Positions 53,540 through 62,932 are shown, numbered from the stretch's first letter. The stretch: 64,000 nt of DNA from Streptomyces venezuelae (GCF_008642315.1 NZ_CP029192.1:3286001-3350000); one strand, 5' to 3'. The notes: generated from the sequence alone by a model not told the origin. Translations and numbers: made by a program.

Positions 53540-55570
53540 GTGACGGAGCACCTCACCCCCCACGAGGGTCGCAAGGCACCAGCTGCCCGGTCGACCGCCC
53601 CCGCGGATCCCCGCGGGGCGCTGCTGCGTTCCCCGGAGACTTCGGAGGGCGGTGGCAGCACAGCCGTGTCGTCCTCCGGTGAGCACACCCAGCCCTCGGC
53701 CGCCGAACCCGACCCGCACCGCCCGCGCCCCGTGCCCGAGAGCGGCGTGCCGTCGCAGGCCGGTCCCGCGCCCGTGGGACCGCCGGACGGCGAGGAGCGG
53801 CGCTCCGGCCGTCCGAGGCCGCCCGGCGCGGGCCCCACGGCCATGCGCCGCGACGGCGACCGGCTGCGCTTCGTCGGCGCCGCGACCCGGCGCATCGCCC
53901 GCGGCATCGACCTCGACGAGATCGTGATGGGCCTGTGCCGGGCCACGGTGCCGACGTTCTCCGACGCGATCCTGGTCTACCTGCGCGATCCGCTGCCGGT
54001 CGGCGACGAGCGGCCCACGGGCCCGCTGGTGCTGCGGCTGCGCCGCTCCGACCGGCTGCGCTCCATCGAGGAGGGCGGCGAGGAGCCGGACACCGACGGC
54101 GGCAGCACGCTGCCCGCGCTGCAGATGGTGCAGCCCGACATCACCGACGTGATGGGCAGCGCCGAACTGTGCGAGGTGCGTCCCGGCGGCGCGCTCGCCG
54201 AGGTGCTGCGCGGGGTGCGCCCGGTCTTCGCCGACTCGGCGGCGGCCCGCGCCGCGCTGCCCGAACTGCTCGGCGAGGGCCGCACCCTGCCGGGCGGGCA
54301 GCGGGGCATCCTCGCGCCGCTGCGGGGGCGCCGCCGGGTGATCGGCGCGGCCGTGTTCCTGCGCAGGCCCGACCGGCCCGCGTTCGAGGCGGACGACCTG
54401 CTCGTCGCCGCCCAGCTCGCCACGCACAGCGCGCTCGGCATCGACAAAGCGGTCCTGTACGGCCGCGAGGCGTACATCGCCGACGAGCTGCAGCGCACCA
54501 TGCTCCCCGAGACGCTGCCGCGCCCGACGGGCGTGCGCCTCGCCTCGCGCTACCTCCCGGCCGCCGAGACGGCCCGGGTCGGCGGCGACTGGTACGACGC
54601 GATCCCGCTGCCCGGCAGCCGCGTCGCCCTGGTCGTCGGTGACGTCATGGGCCACTCCATGACGTCGGCGGCCATCATGGGCCAGCTGCGGACGACCGCG
54701 CAGACACTCGCCGGGCTCGACCTGCCGCCCCAGGAGGTCCTGCACCACCTGGACGAGCAGGCGCAACGGCTCGGCTCCGACCGCATGGCGACCTGCCTGT
54801 ACGCGGTCTACGACCCGGTCGCGCACCGCATCACCATCGCCAACGCCGGACATCCGCCGCCCGTCCTGCTGCACCTGGGCGGCCGGGCGGAGGTCCTGCG
54901 GGTGCCGCCGGGCGCCCCCATCGGCGTGGGCGGCGTCGACTTCGAGGCCGTGGAGCTGGACGCCCCCGCGGGCGCGACCCTGCTCCTCTACACGGACGGC
55001 CTCGTCGAGTCCCGCCTCCGCGACGTGTGGACCGGCATAGAGCAGCTGCGCGAACGGCTCGCCGCCACCGCCCAGTTGACGGGTCCGGACCACCCGCCGC
55101 CCCTCGAGGCGCTCTGCGACGAGGTGCTCGACATGCTCGGCCCCGGCGACCGGGACGACGACATCGCGCTGCTCGCCGCCCGCTTCGACGGGATCGCGCC
55201 GAGCGACGTGGCGTACTGGTTCCTCGAACCGGAGAACGCGACGCCGTCCCGGGCCCGTCGGCTGGCCCGCAGCGCGCTGGCCCGCTGGGGCCTCGAAGAG
55301 CTGACCGAGTCGGTGGAGCTGCTGGTGAGCGAGGTCGTGACGAACGCGGTGCGGTACGCGTCGCGGCCGATCACGCTGCGGCTGCTGCGCACCGACGTGC
55401 TGCGGTGCGAGGTCGGCGACGACGTGCCGCAGCTGCCGCGGCTGCGTCAGGCGCGCGCCACGGACGAGGGCGGCCGCGGCCTGTACCTGGTCAACAAGAT
55501 GGCGCGGCGCTGGGGTGCCACGCGGCTGAGCACCGGGAAGGTCGTCTGGTTCGAGCTGAACCGGAACTGA
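53540..55570 (+). CDS. GAF-PP2C(SpoIIE)-HATPase phosphatase
   Basis: A 676-residue regulator. A 100-residue disordered Pro/Gly/Ser-rich leader precedes a GAF-like sensor (FVGAATRRIARGIDLDEIVM ... LLVAAQLATHSALGIDKAVL). The PP2C domain has metal motifs VGGDWYD, VGDVMGHS and YTDGLVES. The C-terminal GHKL domain carries SEVVTNAVRYA and DEGGRGLYLVNK. Layout matches the larger regulator at 21.1-23.8 kb but without PAS domains. It likely controls the phosphorylation state of an anti-anti-sigma protein. GTG at 53540 is chosen as the first start after the methyltransferase stop; longer readings would overlap that gene. Confidence 0.9.
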   Translation: MTEHLTPHEGRKAPAARSTAPADPRGALLRSPETSEGGGSTAVSSSGEHTQPSAAEPDPHRPRPVPESGVPSQAGPAPVGPPDGEERRSGRPRPPGAGPTAMRRDGDRLRFVGAATRRIARGIDLDEIVMGLCRATVPTFSDAILVYLRDPLPVGDERPTGPLVLRLRRSDRLRSIEEGGEEPDTDGGSTLPALQMVQPDITDVMGSAELCEVRPGGALAEVLRGVRPVFADSAAARAALPELLGEGRTLPGGQRGILAPLRGRRRVIGAAVFLRRPDRPAFEADDLLVAAQLATHSALGIDKAVLYGREAYIADELQRTMLPETLPRPTGVRLASRYLPAAETARVGGDWYDAIPLPGSRVALVVGDVMGHSMTSAAIMGQLRTTAQTLAGLDLPPQEVLHHLDEQAQRLGSDRMATCLYAVYDPVAHRITIANAGHPPPVLLHLGGRAEVLRVPPGAPIGVGGVDFEAVELDAPAGATLLLYTDGLVESRLRDVWTGIEQLRERLAATAQLTGPDHPPPLEALCDEVLDMLGPGDRDDDIALLAARFDGIAPSDVAYWFLEPENATPSRARRLARSALARWGLEELTESVELLVSEVVTNAVRYASRPITLRLLRTDVLRCEVGDDVPQLPRLRQARATDEGGRGLYLVNKMARRWGATRLSTGKVVWFELNRN

Positions 55571-55593
55571 CCGGCCCCGGCTCCGTACGTAAA

Positions 55594-55634
55594 GGGGAGG
55601 CGCCCCGGACCTCGATGGTCCGGGGCGCCTCCCC
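55594..55634. terminator. Terminator between PP2C phosphatase and penicillin-binding protein genes
   Basis: A perfect 18-bp stem (55594-55611 and 55617-55634) with a 5-nt loop in the convergent gap. Confidence 0.85.
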
Positions 55635-55655
55635 TCGCGTACGCATCCCCGCGGA

Positions 55656-57890
55656 TCAGTCCCTGCTGGGCCTGCCGTCCTCCGGGTCCGGGGGCCCGCC
55701 GGTGTCCGTCGGGTCCGGGTCGGCCGTCGGCGTCGGGGTCGTCTTGGTGGGCGTCGGCGTCGGAGTCGGCGTCGTCGGCGACTTCGTCGGGGTCGGCGTG
55801 TCCGTCGGCTTCTTGGACGGCTCGTCGTCGTCCTCCGGCTTCGTCGGAGTGCTCGACGGGTCCTTCGGCTCCTTCGACGTCGGGTCCGGGACCGGCGCGA
55901 CGGCGGCGCCCATGTTCGTGTCGAGGTCGAACGAGCTCGGCGAGCCCATCGCGTCGAACGTGTAGGCCGCCCAGATCTCTGAGGGGAAGCCCGAGCCGTT
56001 GATGCGAGGGAAGCCGCCCGCGCCCTTCATGGAGACCTGGTCGCCCTTGGCGCCCTCGCCGAACAGGCCGACGGCGGTGACCATCTTCGGCGTGTAGCCC
56101 GCGAACCAGGCCGACTTGTTGTCGTCGGAGGTACCGGTCTTGCCGGCGACGTCCTGCACGGGGTTGCGGACCGCGCGGCCGGTGCCGTCGTCGACCACGC
56201 CGGTCAGGACCGAGGTGATCGAGTCGGCGGTGCCGCGCTGGACGACCTGGTCGCCGATCGGGTCCGGCAGGTCGACCGTGCGGTCCTTGTGCTCGACGGA
56301 GCCGACCAGGGCCGGGGTGACCTTCTTGCCGTGGTTGTCGAGCGTGGCGTAGACACCGGCCATCTCCAGCGGGCTGGCGCCCATGGAGCCGAGGGTCTGG
56401 GCGGGCACGGCGGGCAGTCCCTTGACGTCCATGCCGAGCTTGCCCGCCGTCTCCATGACCTTGGGCATGCCCACGTCCACGCCCATCTGCGCGAAGACGG
56501 AGTTGACGGACTTGTTCATCGCCTTCTGGACGGTGACGGGTCCGTAGCTGACGTCGTCCTCGTTGGGCGGCGCGAAGGCGACGTCGCCGCCCTTGACCGG
56601 CCGCTTGCTGGTGCCGTCGTAGACGGTGCTCGCGGTGATCGGCAGGCCTTCCTGCGTCTTGGAGCCGTTCTCCAGCGCCGCGGCGAGGATCAGCGGCTTG
56701 AAGGTGGAGGCCGGCTGGTAGTCGCGGCGGGTGGCGTTGTTCGTGTAGTGCTTCACGTAGTCCTCGCCGCCGTACATGGCGAGGACCTTGCCCGTCTTGG
56801 GGTCGACGGACGCGGCGCCCGCCTGGACGTGGGCGTCCGCCTTGTTCTTCTTGCGGTCGAGCTTGTCGTTCAGCTTCGCGTCGACGGCCTTCTCGAGCTG
56901 CTTCTGCTTCTTGGGGTCGATGTTGAGGGTGACGGTGTAGCCGCCGGCCTCGAACTCGGCCTCGCTGAGGTTGCTGTTGCGCAGGACCTCGCGCTTGGCC
57001 TCCTCCACCAGATAGCCGATCTGGCCCTCGCGGCCGGGCGGCGCCTTGGGAGTCTTGGGCTCGGGGAACGTCATGTCCGCGCGCTTGCCGGAGTCCAGCC
57101 AGTCCTCCTCGACCATGTTGTCGAGGACGTAGTTCCAGCGCTGCTTGACGAGCTTCTTGCCGGTCGGCGTCGCGGCCGCCCAGTCGTACTGGCTCGGGGC
57201 CTGCAGAAGAGCGGCGAGGTAGGCGCCCTGCTGGACGTTCAGATCCTTGGCGTCGACCCGGTAGTAGGCCTGGGCGGCGGCCTGGATGCCGTACGCGCCG
57301 CGGCCGTAGTAGCTGGTGTTGATGTAGCCCGCGAGGATGTCGTCCTTGCTCTTCTCGCGGTCCACCTTCAGCGAGACGACGAGCTCCTTCAGCTTGCGGC
57401 TGACGGTCTGGTCCTGGCTGAGGTAGTAGTTCTTCACGTACTGCTGGGTGATCGTCGAGCCACCCTGCTTGCCCTTGCCGGTCAGCGTGTTCAGGACACC
57501 GCGGGCCGTGCCCTTGAAGTCGATGCCCTCGTCCTTGTAGAAGGACTTGTTCTCGGCGGCGACGAAGGTCTTCTGGACGTCCTTCGGGACCTTGTCCAGG
57601 TCGACGATCTCGCGGTTCACGTCACCGGTCCGCGCGATGACGTCACCGTTGCTGTACTTGTAGACGTTGCTCTGCTTCTTCGCCGCGGCGTTGCCCTTGG
57701 GGATGTCCACCACGAGGTACAGCACCACGAAGCCGAGCATGCCGAGCAGGCAGAACCCGAGGAACGTTCCGAGGAGCTTCTTCCAGGTGAAGAAACGGCG
57801 TATGCCGGTGCGCTTGCCGCCGGACGGGCGCTTGCGCGCTGCCCTGCGGGCCCCGCGCTGCCGCGCTTGTCGTTCTTCGGCTCGGCCCAT
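55656..57890 (-). CDS. Class A penicillin-binding protein (transglycosylase/transpeptidase)
   Basis: A 744-residue bifunctional murein synthase. A basic cytosolic end (32 residues) and one helix (about 39-61) anchor it. The GT51 transglycosylase domain follows with its catalytic Glu in VAAENKSFYKDEGID and GGSTITQQYVKN. The transpeptidase domain has SxxK STFK (QPASTFKPL), SxN NKSVNS and KTGTS. The C-terminus is an 85-residue Pro/Thr/Asp-rich extracellular tail (KSPTTPTPTPTPTKTTPTPT). ATG at 57890; GGAG lies 11 nt upstream. Monocistronic, divergent from padR. Confidence 0.96.
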   Translation of the reverse strand: MGRAEERQARQRGARRAARKRPSGGKRTGIRRFFTWKKLLGTFLGFCLLGMLGFVVLYLVVDIPKGNAAAKKQSNVYKYSNGDVIARTGDVNREIVDLDKVPKDVQKTFVAAENKSFYKDEGIDFKGTARGVLNTLTGKGKQGGSTITQQYVKNYYLSQDQTVSRKLKELVVSLKVDREKSKDDILAGYINTSYYGRGAYGIQAAAQAYYRVDAKDLNVQQGAYLAALLQAPSQYDWAAATPTGKKLVKQRWNYVLDNMVEEDWLDSGKRADMTFPEPKTPKAPPGREGQIGYLVEEAKREVLRNSNLSEAEFEAGGYTVTLNIDPKKQKQLEKAVDAKLNDKLDRKKNKADAHVQAGAASVDPKTGKVLAMYGGEDYVKHYTNNATRRDYQPASTFKPLILAAALENGSKTQEGLPITASTVYDGTSKRPVKGGDVAFAPPNEDDVSYGPVTVQKAMNKSVNSVFAQMGVDVGMPKVMETAGKLGMDVKGLPAVPAQTLGSMGASPLEMAGVYATLDNHGKKVTPALVGSVEHKDRTVDLPDPIGDQVVQRGTADSITSVLTGVVDDGTGRAVRNPVQDVAGKTGTSDDNKSAWFAGYTPKMVTAVGLFGEGAKGDQVSMKGAGGFPRINGSGFPSEIWAAYTFDAMGSPSSFDLDTNMGAAVAPVPDPTSKEPKDPSSTPTKPEDDDEPSKKPTDTPTPTKSPTTPTPTPTPTKTTPTPTADPDPTDTGGPPDPEDGRPSRD

Positions 57891-58021
57891 GACTGAGATT
57901 GCTCCGCTTCGGTCTAGTCAACATGCGTACGTCGAGTCAGCTCATGAAGCTAACACCGCACCCTGGGACAAACTCCTGCCGATCCGGTCTTTTGCGGACG
58001 TGACAATGAGCACCTGCCCCT

Positions 58022-58039
58022 AAGGAACCGACGTTCCTT
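58022..58039. repeat. Inverted repeat AAGGAAC-CGAC-GTTCCTT
   Basis: Perfect 7-bp arms with a 4-nt centre in the divergent PBP/padR gap, about 130 bp from the PBP start. GGAAC resembles the -35 of envelope-stress ECF sigma factors, but no matching -10 is evident. Confidence 0.4.
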
Positions 58040-58100
58040 GGGCCCGGATGGTTGCCCGGCCTCGCACAAGTGTGCTCCACGACCGACGTATGCACCGGGC

Positions 58101-58133
58101 GTATACACGGCACGTATACACACCGTGTAGAGT
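58101..58133 (+). promoter_or_regulatory. padR promoter with nested palindromes
   Basis: Two GTATAC palindromes (58101-58106, 58114-58119) are 13 bp apart and are followed by TACAC-ACC-GTGTA (58117-58129), which runs into the -10 TAGAGT (58128-58133). The ATG at 58141 is 7 nt after the -10. Likely the autoregulatory operator of PadR. Confidence 0.55.
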
Positions 58134-58140
58134 GCTCCGC

Positions 58141-58668
58141 ATGTCCATTGGCCACACCCTTCTGGGACTCCTGGAGTCCGGCCCCCGGCACGGATACGAC
58201 CTCAAGCGCGCCTTCGACGAGAAGTTCGGGCACGACAAACCCCTGCACTACGGCCAGGTCTACTCGACCATGTCCCGCCTGCTTAAGAACGGCCTCGTCG
58301 AGGTCGACGGCATAGAGGCGGGCGGTGGCCCCGAGCGCAAGCGGTACGCGATCACCGAGGCCGGCATCACGGACGTCCAGCGGTGGCTCGCCACCCCGGA
58401 GAAGCCGGAGCCCTACCTCCAGTCGACCCTCTACACCAAGGTCGTCCTCGCGCTCCTCACCGAACGCGACGCCGCCGAACTCCTCGACGTACAGCGCGCC
58501 GAACATCTGCGCCTGATGCGCATCCTCACCGACCGCAAGCGCAAGGGCGACCTCGCCGACCAGCTCATCTGCGACCACGCGCTGTTCCACCTCGAAGCCG
58601 ATCTGCGCTGGCTTGAGCTCACCGCCGCGCGCCTCGGAAAGCTCGCACAGGAGGTGCGCTCCGCATGA
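58141..58668 (+). CDS. PadR-family transcriptional regulator
   Basis: A 175-residue repressor-type protein. The N-terminal winged helix includes HTLLGLLESGPRHGYDLKRA, HYGQVYSTMSRLLKNGLVEV and RKRYAITEAG, the PadR signature. The C-terminal helices (LTERDAAELLDVQRAEHLRL onward) form the dimerisation domain. The start is the ATG at 58141; an upstream in-frame extension would read through the palindromic operator. It overlaps the ABC ATPase gene by 4 bp (ATGA), so regulator and transporter are co-expressed, typical of drug- or peptide-responsive PadR-ABC loci. Confidence 0.93.
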   Translation: MSIGHTLLGLLESGPRHGYDLKRAFDEKFGHDKPLHYGQVYSTMSRLLKNGLVEVDGIEAGGGPERKRYAITEAGITDVQRWLATPEKPEPYLQSTLYTKVVLALLTERDAAELLDVQRAEHLRLMRILTDRKRKGDLADQLICDHALFHLEADLRWLELTAARLGKLAQEVRSA

Positions 58669-59351
58669 CCCCCGCAGGTTCCCTTCTCGTGGCCCAAGGA
58701 CTCCGCAAGTCGTACGGCCCCACCACCGCGCTCGACGGCGCGGCCTTCTCCATCCACCCCGGTGAGGTCGTCGCCGTCATGGGTCCTTCCGGCTCCGGAA
58801 AGTCGACCCTGCTGCACTGCCTCGCCGGAATCGTCCGCCCCGACGAGGGCTCCATCTCGTACAACGGCCGCTCCCTGACCGGCCTCTCCGACGCGGAGCT
58901 GAGCGCCCTGCGCCGCAGCGAGTTCGGGTTCGTCTTCCAGTTCGGCCAGCTCGTCCCCGAGCTCACCTGCGTCGAGAACGTCGCCCTCCCGCTGCGGCTG
59001 AACGGCGCCAGGCGCAAGGAGGCCGAGGCCACCGCCCGCACCTGGATGGAGCGCCTGGAGGTCGACGACGTCGCGGCCAAGCGGCCCGGCGAGGTCTCGG
59101 GCGGCCAGGGCCAGCGCGTCGCCGTCGCCCGCGCCCTCGCCACGAGCCCCCGCGTGATCTTCGCGGACGAGCCGACCGGTGCCCTCGACTCCCTCAACGG
59201 CGAACGCGTCATGGAGCTCCTGACCGACGCCGCACGCTCCACCAACGCGGCCGTCGTCCTGGTGACCCACGAGACCCGCGTCGCCGCCTACTCCGACCGC
59301 GAGATCATCGTGCGCGACGGCAGGTCCCGTGACATGGAGCGGATCGTATGA
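58665..59351 (+). CDS. MacB/LolD-type ABC transporter ATPase
   Basis: A 228-residue ATPase of the FtsE/LolD/MacB group. Walker A GPSGSGKS (40-47), Q-loop in FVFQFGQLVPEL, signature SGGQGQR, Walker B VIFADEP and switch His LVTHE are all intact. It should power the FtsX-type permease encoded next, with which its stop codon overlaps (ATGA). The set likely exports or mechanically transmits a response to an envelope-active compound. Confidence 0.95.
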   Translation: MTPAGSLLVAQGLRKSYGPTTALDGAAFSIHPGEVVAVMGPSGSGKSTLLHCLAGIVRPDEGSISYNGRSLTGLSDAELSALRRSEFGFVFQFGQLVPELTCVENVALPLRLNGARRKEAEATARTWMERLEVDDVAAKRPGEVSGGQGQRVAVARALATSPRVIFADEPTGALDSLNGERVMELLTDAARSTNAAVVLVTHETRVAAYSDREIIVRDGRSRDMERIV

Positions 59352-61693
59352 GCTCCTGGACACGCGACCTGGGCATGGGCATACGGTTCGCGGCCGGCGG
59401 CGGCCGCGAGGGCTGGATCCGTACGATCCTGACCGCCGTCGGCGTCGGCCTCGGCGTCGCCCTGCTCCTCGGCGCGGCCTCCGTGCCGCAGCTGCTGCAG
59501 AACCGCGACGACCGGTCCACCGCCCGCACGCCCTACGCCACGGTGGACGACAAGGCGCCCCAGGCGAGCGACACGACGGTCATGGTGCGCGACACCAGCA
59601 CCGTCTTCGGCGGGCGCACCGCCGTCGGCATGTTCCTGAAGGCCGACGGCGACCACCCGGCACTGCCGCCGGGGCTCGACAAGATCCCCGGCCCCGGCGA
59701 GATCGTCGTCTCGCCCGCGCTGCGCGACCTGCTGAACGACTCGGCGAACCCGCTGTTCAAGGAGCGCTTCAGCGAGTACCGCCAGACCGGCACGATCGGC
59801 GACGCGGGGCTCATGTCACCGCTGGAGCTCTACTACTACGTGGGCACCGACACCCTCACATCGGCGGAGGGCGGCCACCGCGTCGCACGGTTCGGCCAGG
59901 ACAACTCCCTGCCCCTCGACCCGTTCCTGATGGCGCTCGTCGTCCTGATCTGCGTCGTCCTGCTCACCCCCGTGGCGATCTTCATCGGCACCGCGGTCCG
60001 GTTCGGCGGCGACCGGCGCGACCGACGCCTCGCCGCGCTGCGACTGGTCGGCGCGAGCGCCCGCTCGGTACGCAGGATCGCCGCGGGCGAGGCCCTGTTC
60101 GGAGCACTGCTCGGGCTCGCCGCCGGCGCCGTCCTCTTCCTGCTGCTGCGGGAGCTCGTGGGCGTGGTCGACCTGACGAACGTCAGCGCGTACCCCTCCG
60201 ACATGGTGCCGACGCCCGGCCTGGTGGCGCTGGTCGCCGTGGCCGTGCCGGTGTCGGCGGTCGTGGTGACGCTGATCTCGCTGCGCTCGGTCGCCATCGA
60301 ACCGCTCGGTGTCGTCAGGGGCGGCAAGCAGCGCAAGCGCCGCCTGTGGTGGCGGCTGCTGCTGCCGCTCGCCGGCATCGCCATCCTGCTCCTGTCCGGC
60401 CGCATCGACGCCGACATGGGCAACGAGGCCGTCAACGTGACGGCGATCGCGGTGGGTTCGGCGCTCTCCCTGATCGGGCTCAGCGCGCTCCTCCCCTGGC
60501 TCGTCGAAGCAGCCGTGGGACGGCTGCGCGGCGGTCCCGTGCCGTGGCAGCTCGCCGTCCGCAGGCTTCAGCTGACGTCGGGCACGGCGTCCCGTGCGGT
60601 CAGCGGGATCACCGTCGCGGTGGCCGGTGCGGTGGCGCTCCAGATGATGTTCGCGTCCATGCACGACGACTTCAACAAGGTCACCGGGCAGGACCCCACG
60701 CGTGCCGAGCTCACGGTGCGCAGCATGACCGGCAGCGGGCCCCTCGCCCAGCAGATGATCGACGACTTCGCCCGAACCGAGGGCGTCACGAAGGTCATCG
60801 GGACCGTGCAGGCGTACGTCACACGGCCGGGCGGCAAGAAGGTCAACGACATGACGCCGACGACGGAGCTGAACATCGGCACCTGCGCGACCCTGCGCGA
60901 GCTGGCGAAGATCGGCTCCTGCAAGGACGGCGACACCTTCGTCTCGCACACGGGCAGCCGGGAGCAGAACGACTGGGTCGACACGACGGCACGCCCCGGC
61001 AAGCCGGTCAACGTCGGACCCGACCCCGACTTCAACAAGGGGGCGAAGCCGGTCCTGTGGACGCTGCCGAAGGACTCGCGCACGGTCCAGGCCCGTCCCA
61101 ACCCGTCGGGCACGAAATTCGACGGCATCTTCGCCACGCCCGGCGCCGTCGACATCAAGAAGCTGGACGACGCGTCGACGACGTCGTGGGTCAAGCTCGA
61201 CCCGCGGGCGCCGGACGCCGAGGAGCACGTACGCAACGCGGCGGCCCACATCAGCCCGTTCCTCGGCGTGGACTCGCTTCAGGCGGTCGACCGCGACAAG
61301 CAGTACGCGTCGATCGCGCGCGGCCTGCAGATCGGCGCGAGCGTCACGATGGCACTGATCGCCGCGTCGATGCTGGTGTCCCTGCTGGAGCAACTCCGTG
61401 AACGCAAGCGGCTCCTCGCGGCGCTCACCGCGTTCGGTACGCGGCGCTCGTCCATGGCGTGGTCGCTCCTGTGGCAGACGGCGATCCCCGTCGCCCTCGG
61501 CTTGGCCCTCGCCATCGTCGGCGGCCTCGGCCTGGGCGTGGTCATGACCCGCATGATCGACAAGAGCGTCACGGACTGGTGGTCGTTCGTCCCCCTGACG
61601 GGCGCGGGCGCGGCGATGGTCGCAGCGGTGACCTTGCTGAGCCTCCCCCCGCTCCGCAGGATGATGCGCCCGGACGGCCTGCGCACGGAGTGA
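59348..61693 (+). CDS. FtsX-like/MacB-type ABC permease
   Basis: A 781-residue membrane protein with two FtsX units. Helix 1 is near residues 20-43 (ILTAVGVGLGVALLLG), followed by a large outer domain of about 155 residues. A three-helix FtsX core around 195-325 follows (LMALVVLICVVLLTPVAIFI; ALFGALLGLAAGAVLFLLLR; LVALVAVAVPVSAVVVTLIS). Two further helices, another outer domain (about 430-645), and a final FtsX core (VTMALIAASMLVSLLEQLRE; ALGLALAIVGGLGLGVVMTR; GAGAAMVAAVTLLSLPPL) complete it. In operon with padR and the ATPase. Substrate unknown. Confidence 0.93.
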   Translation: MSSWTRDLGMGIRFAAGGGREGWIRTILTAVGVGLGVALLLGAASVPQLLQNRDDRSTARTPYATVDDKAPQASDTTVMVRDTSTVFGGRTAVGMFLKADGDHPALPPGLDKIPGPGEIVVSPALRDLLNDSANPLFKERFSEYRQTGTIGDAGLMSPLELYYYVGTDTLTSAEGGHRVARFGQDNSLPLDPFLMALVVLICVVLLTPVAIFIGTAVRFGGDRRDRRLAALRLVGASARSVRRIAAGEALFGALLGLAAGAVLFLLLRELVGVVDLTNVSAYPSDMVPTPGLVALVAVAVPVSAVVVTLISLRSVAIEPLGVVRGGKQRKRRLWWRLLLPLAGIAILLLSGRIDADMGNEAVNVTAIAVGSALSLIGLSALLPWLVEAAVGRLRGGPVPWQLAVRRLQLTSGTASRAVSGITVAVAGAVALQMMFASMHDDFNKVTGQDPTRAELTVRSMTGSGPLAQQMIDDFARTEGVTKVIGTVQAYVTRPGGKKVNDMTPTTELNIGTCATLRELAKIGSCKDGDTFVSHTGSREQNDWVDTTARPGKPVNVGPDPDFNKGAKPVLWTLPKDSRTVQARPNPSGTKFDGIFATPGAVDIKKLDDASTTSWVKLDPRAPDAEEHVRNAAAHISPFLGVDSLQAVDRDKQYASIARGLQIGASVTMALIAASMLVSLLEQLRERKRLLAALTAFGTRRSSMAWSLLWQTAIPVALGLALAIVGGLGLGVVMTRMIDKSVTDWWSFVPLTGAGAAMVAAVTLLSLPPLRRMMRPDGLRTE

Positions 61694-61715
61694 TGCCGGC
61701 GAGGCCGAAGCGCCT

Positions 61716-61745
61716 GGGGGGACTGCCCCGTAGGGGCGTCCCCCC
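61716..61745. terminator. Terminator between FtsX permease and oxyR
   Basis: Nested hairpin: outer arms GGGGGGAC/GTCCCCCC (61716-61723, 61738-61745) and inner arms GCCCC/GGGGC (61725-61729, 61733-61737) separated by 3 nt, in the convergent gap. Confidence 0.85.
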
Positions 61746-61765
61746 AGGGGCGCGGGGAACTGCGC
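61746..61765 (-). repeat. Fifth, inverted copy of the 20-bp intergenic repeat core
   Basis: Exact reverse complement of the core found four times in tandem at 41296-41488, directly abutting the terminator hairpin after the FtsX permease gene. Confidence 0.9.
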
Positions 61766-61829
61766 GACAAGCCCCCACCGGCCCGCGGTCGAACAACGCG
61801 TGCGCCCGGCGGACAGCCGGAGCGGAGGA

Positions 61830-62801
61830 TCACACCACCCGCACCGGAAGAGGCCGCACCGCCTCCTTCAAGGCGGAGGCCAGCTCCTCGTACTCCGCGC
61901 CCCGCGCCGCCCCCGTACGCATCGCGAGAGCGATCCTCCGGGTCGGCGCGGGATCCGCGAAGTACCCGGTCAAGAGCTGATTGCTGCGCGTCGTCTCGAC
62001 CCGCACCGCCGTCCGCGGCAGCAGCGTCACCCCGAGCCCGCCCGCGACCAGCTGGACCAGCGTGGAGAGCCCCGCGGCCGTCGTCGTGACGGGCGCGTCC
62101 GCGCGGCCCGCCTCGCGGCAGATGTCGAGCGCCTGGTCCCGCAGACAGTGGCCCTCGTCGAGGAGCAGCAGGTTCAGCTCCTTCAGCGCCTCGCGCGGAA
62201 TCCCCTCCCTGCCGCCGAGCCAGTGGTCGAGAGGGGTGACGAGCACGAAGTCCTCGTCGAAGAGGGGGAGTTCCGTCACGCCCGGCATGCCGAGCGGAAC
62301 GGCGAGCAGCAGCAGGTCGAGCCGCCCCGCGGTGAGCCCTTCGAGGAGCGAGGAGGTCTGCTCCTCGTGCACCTGGAGGTCGAGGTCCGGGTACTTCTCG
62401 TGGACCAGGGTGATCACCGTCGGCAGCAGGTAGGGCGCGACCGTCGGGATCACGCCGAGCCGCAGCGCCCCCGTGAACGGGGCCTTCACCGCGTCGGCCT
62501 CCTCCATGAGCGCCTCGACCTCGTCGAGGACCGCCTCGACCCGCACCGCGAGCCGCTCCCCCGCGGGCGACAGCAGCACCTTGCGCGTGGTCCGCTCCAG
62601 GAGCTGGACACCCAGTGCCTCCTCCAGTGCCGCCACGGCCCCCGAGAGCGCGGGCTGGCTCATGCCGATCGCCGAGGCGGCATCGCGGAAGTGCAGATGC
62701 TCGGCCACGGCGGCGAACGCGCGCAGCTGCGCCAGGCTGGGCTGCTTGCCGCTGGACTGCCTGCCGCTGCTGAGCTGTCTGCCCCTATTAATGGCTCGCA
62801 C
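61830..62801 (-). CDS. oxyR: LysR-family peroxide sensor OxyR
   Basis: A 323-residue redox-sensing activator/repressor. The N-terminal helix-turn-helix is seen in LAQLRAFAAVAEHLHFRDAA then SAIGMSQPALSGAVAALEEA. The regulatory domain contains the peroxide-sensing pair Cys219 and Cys228 (DEGHCLRDQALDIC), with the same 9-residue spacing as E. coli Cys199/Cys208. The start is the GTG at 62801 because GGAGGTG lies about seven bases upstream. It is divergent from ahpC, the classical OxyR target in streptomycetes. Confidence 0.96.
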   Translation of the reverse strand: MRAINRGRQLSSGRQSSGKQPSLAQLRAFAAVAEHLHFRDAASAIGMSQPALSGAVAALEEALGVQLLERTTRKVLLSPAGERLAVRVEAVLDEVEALMEEADAVKAPFTGALRLGVIPTVAPYLLPTVITLVHEKYPDLDLQVHEEQTSSLLEGLTAGRLDLLLLAVPLGMPGVTELPLFDEDFVLVTPLDHWLGGREGIPREALKELNLLLLDEGHCLRDQALDICREAGRADAPVTTTAAGLSTLVQLVAGGLGVTLLPRTAVRVETTRSNQLLTGYFADPAPTRRIALAMRTGAARGAEYEELASALKEAVRPLPVRVV

Positions 62802-62932
62802 TGATAACCACCTCCGATCAACACGACCCACTCTAGCTATTTCCCTAATCAATGCACCCTGTGCCACCATCGACATCAGTCCAACCCCACAGGAAAGTCC
62901 CCAAAAGGGACTCTCTCGCGCAAGGAGTACGT
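62802..62932. promoter_or_regulatory. oxyR-ahpC divergent control region
   Basis: A 131-bp gap with an AT-rich block at 62831-62856 (CTCTAGCTATTTCCCTAATC), unusual in this window, that should hold the oxyR promoter and OxyR-binding half-sites. AAGGAG (62922-62927) is the ahpC ribosome-binding site. The exact half-sites of the ATAG-N7-CTAT type cannot be assigned with certainty. Confidence 0.6.
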
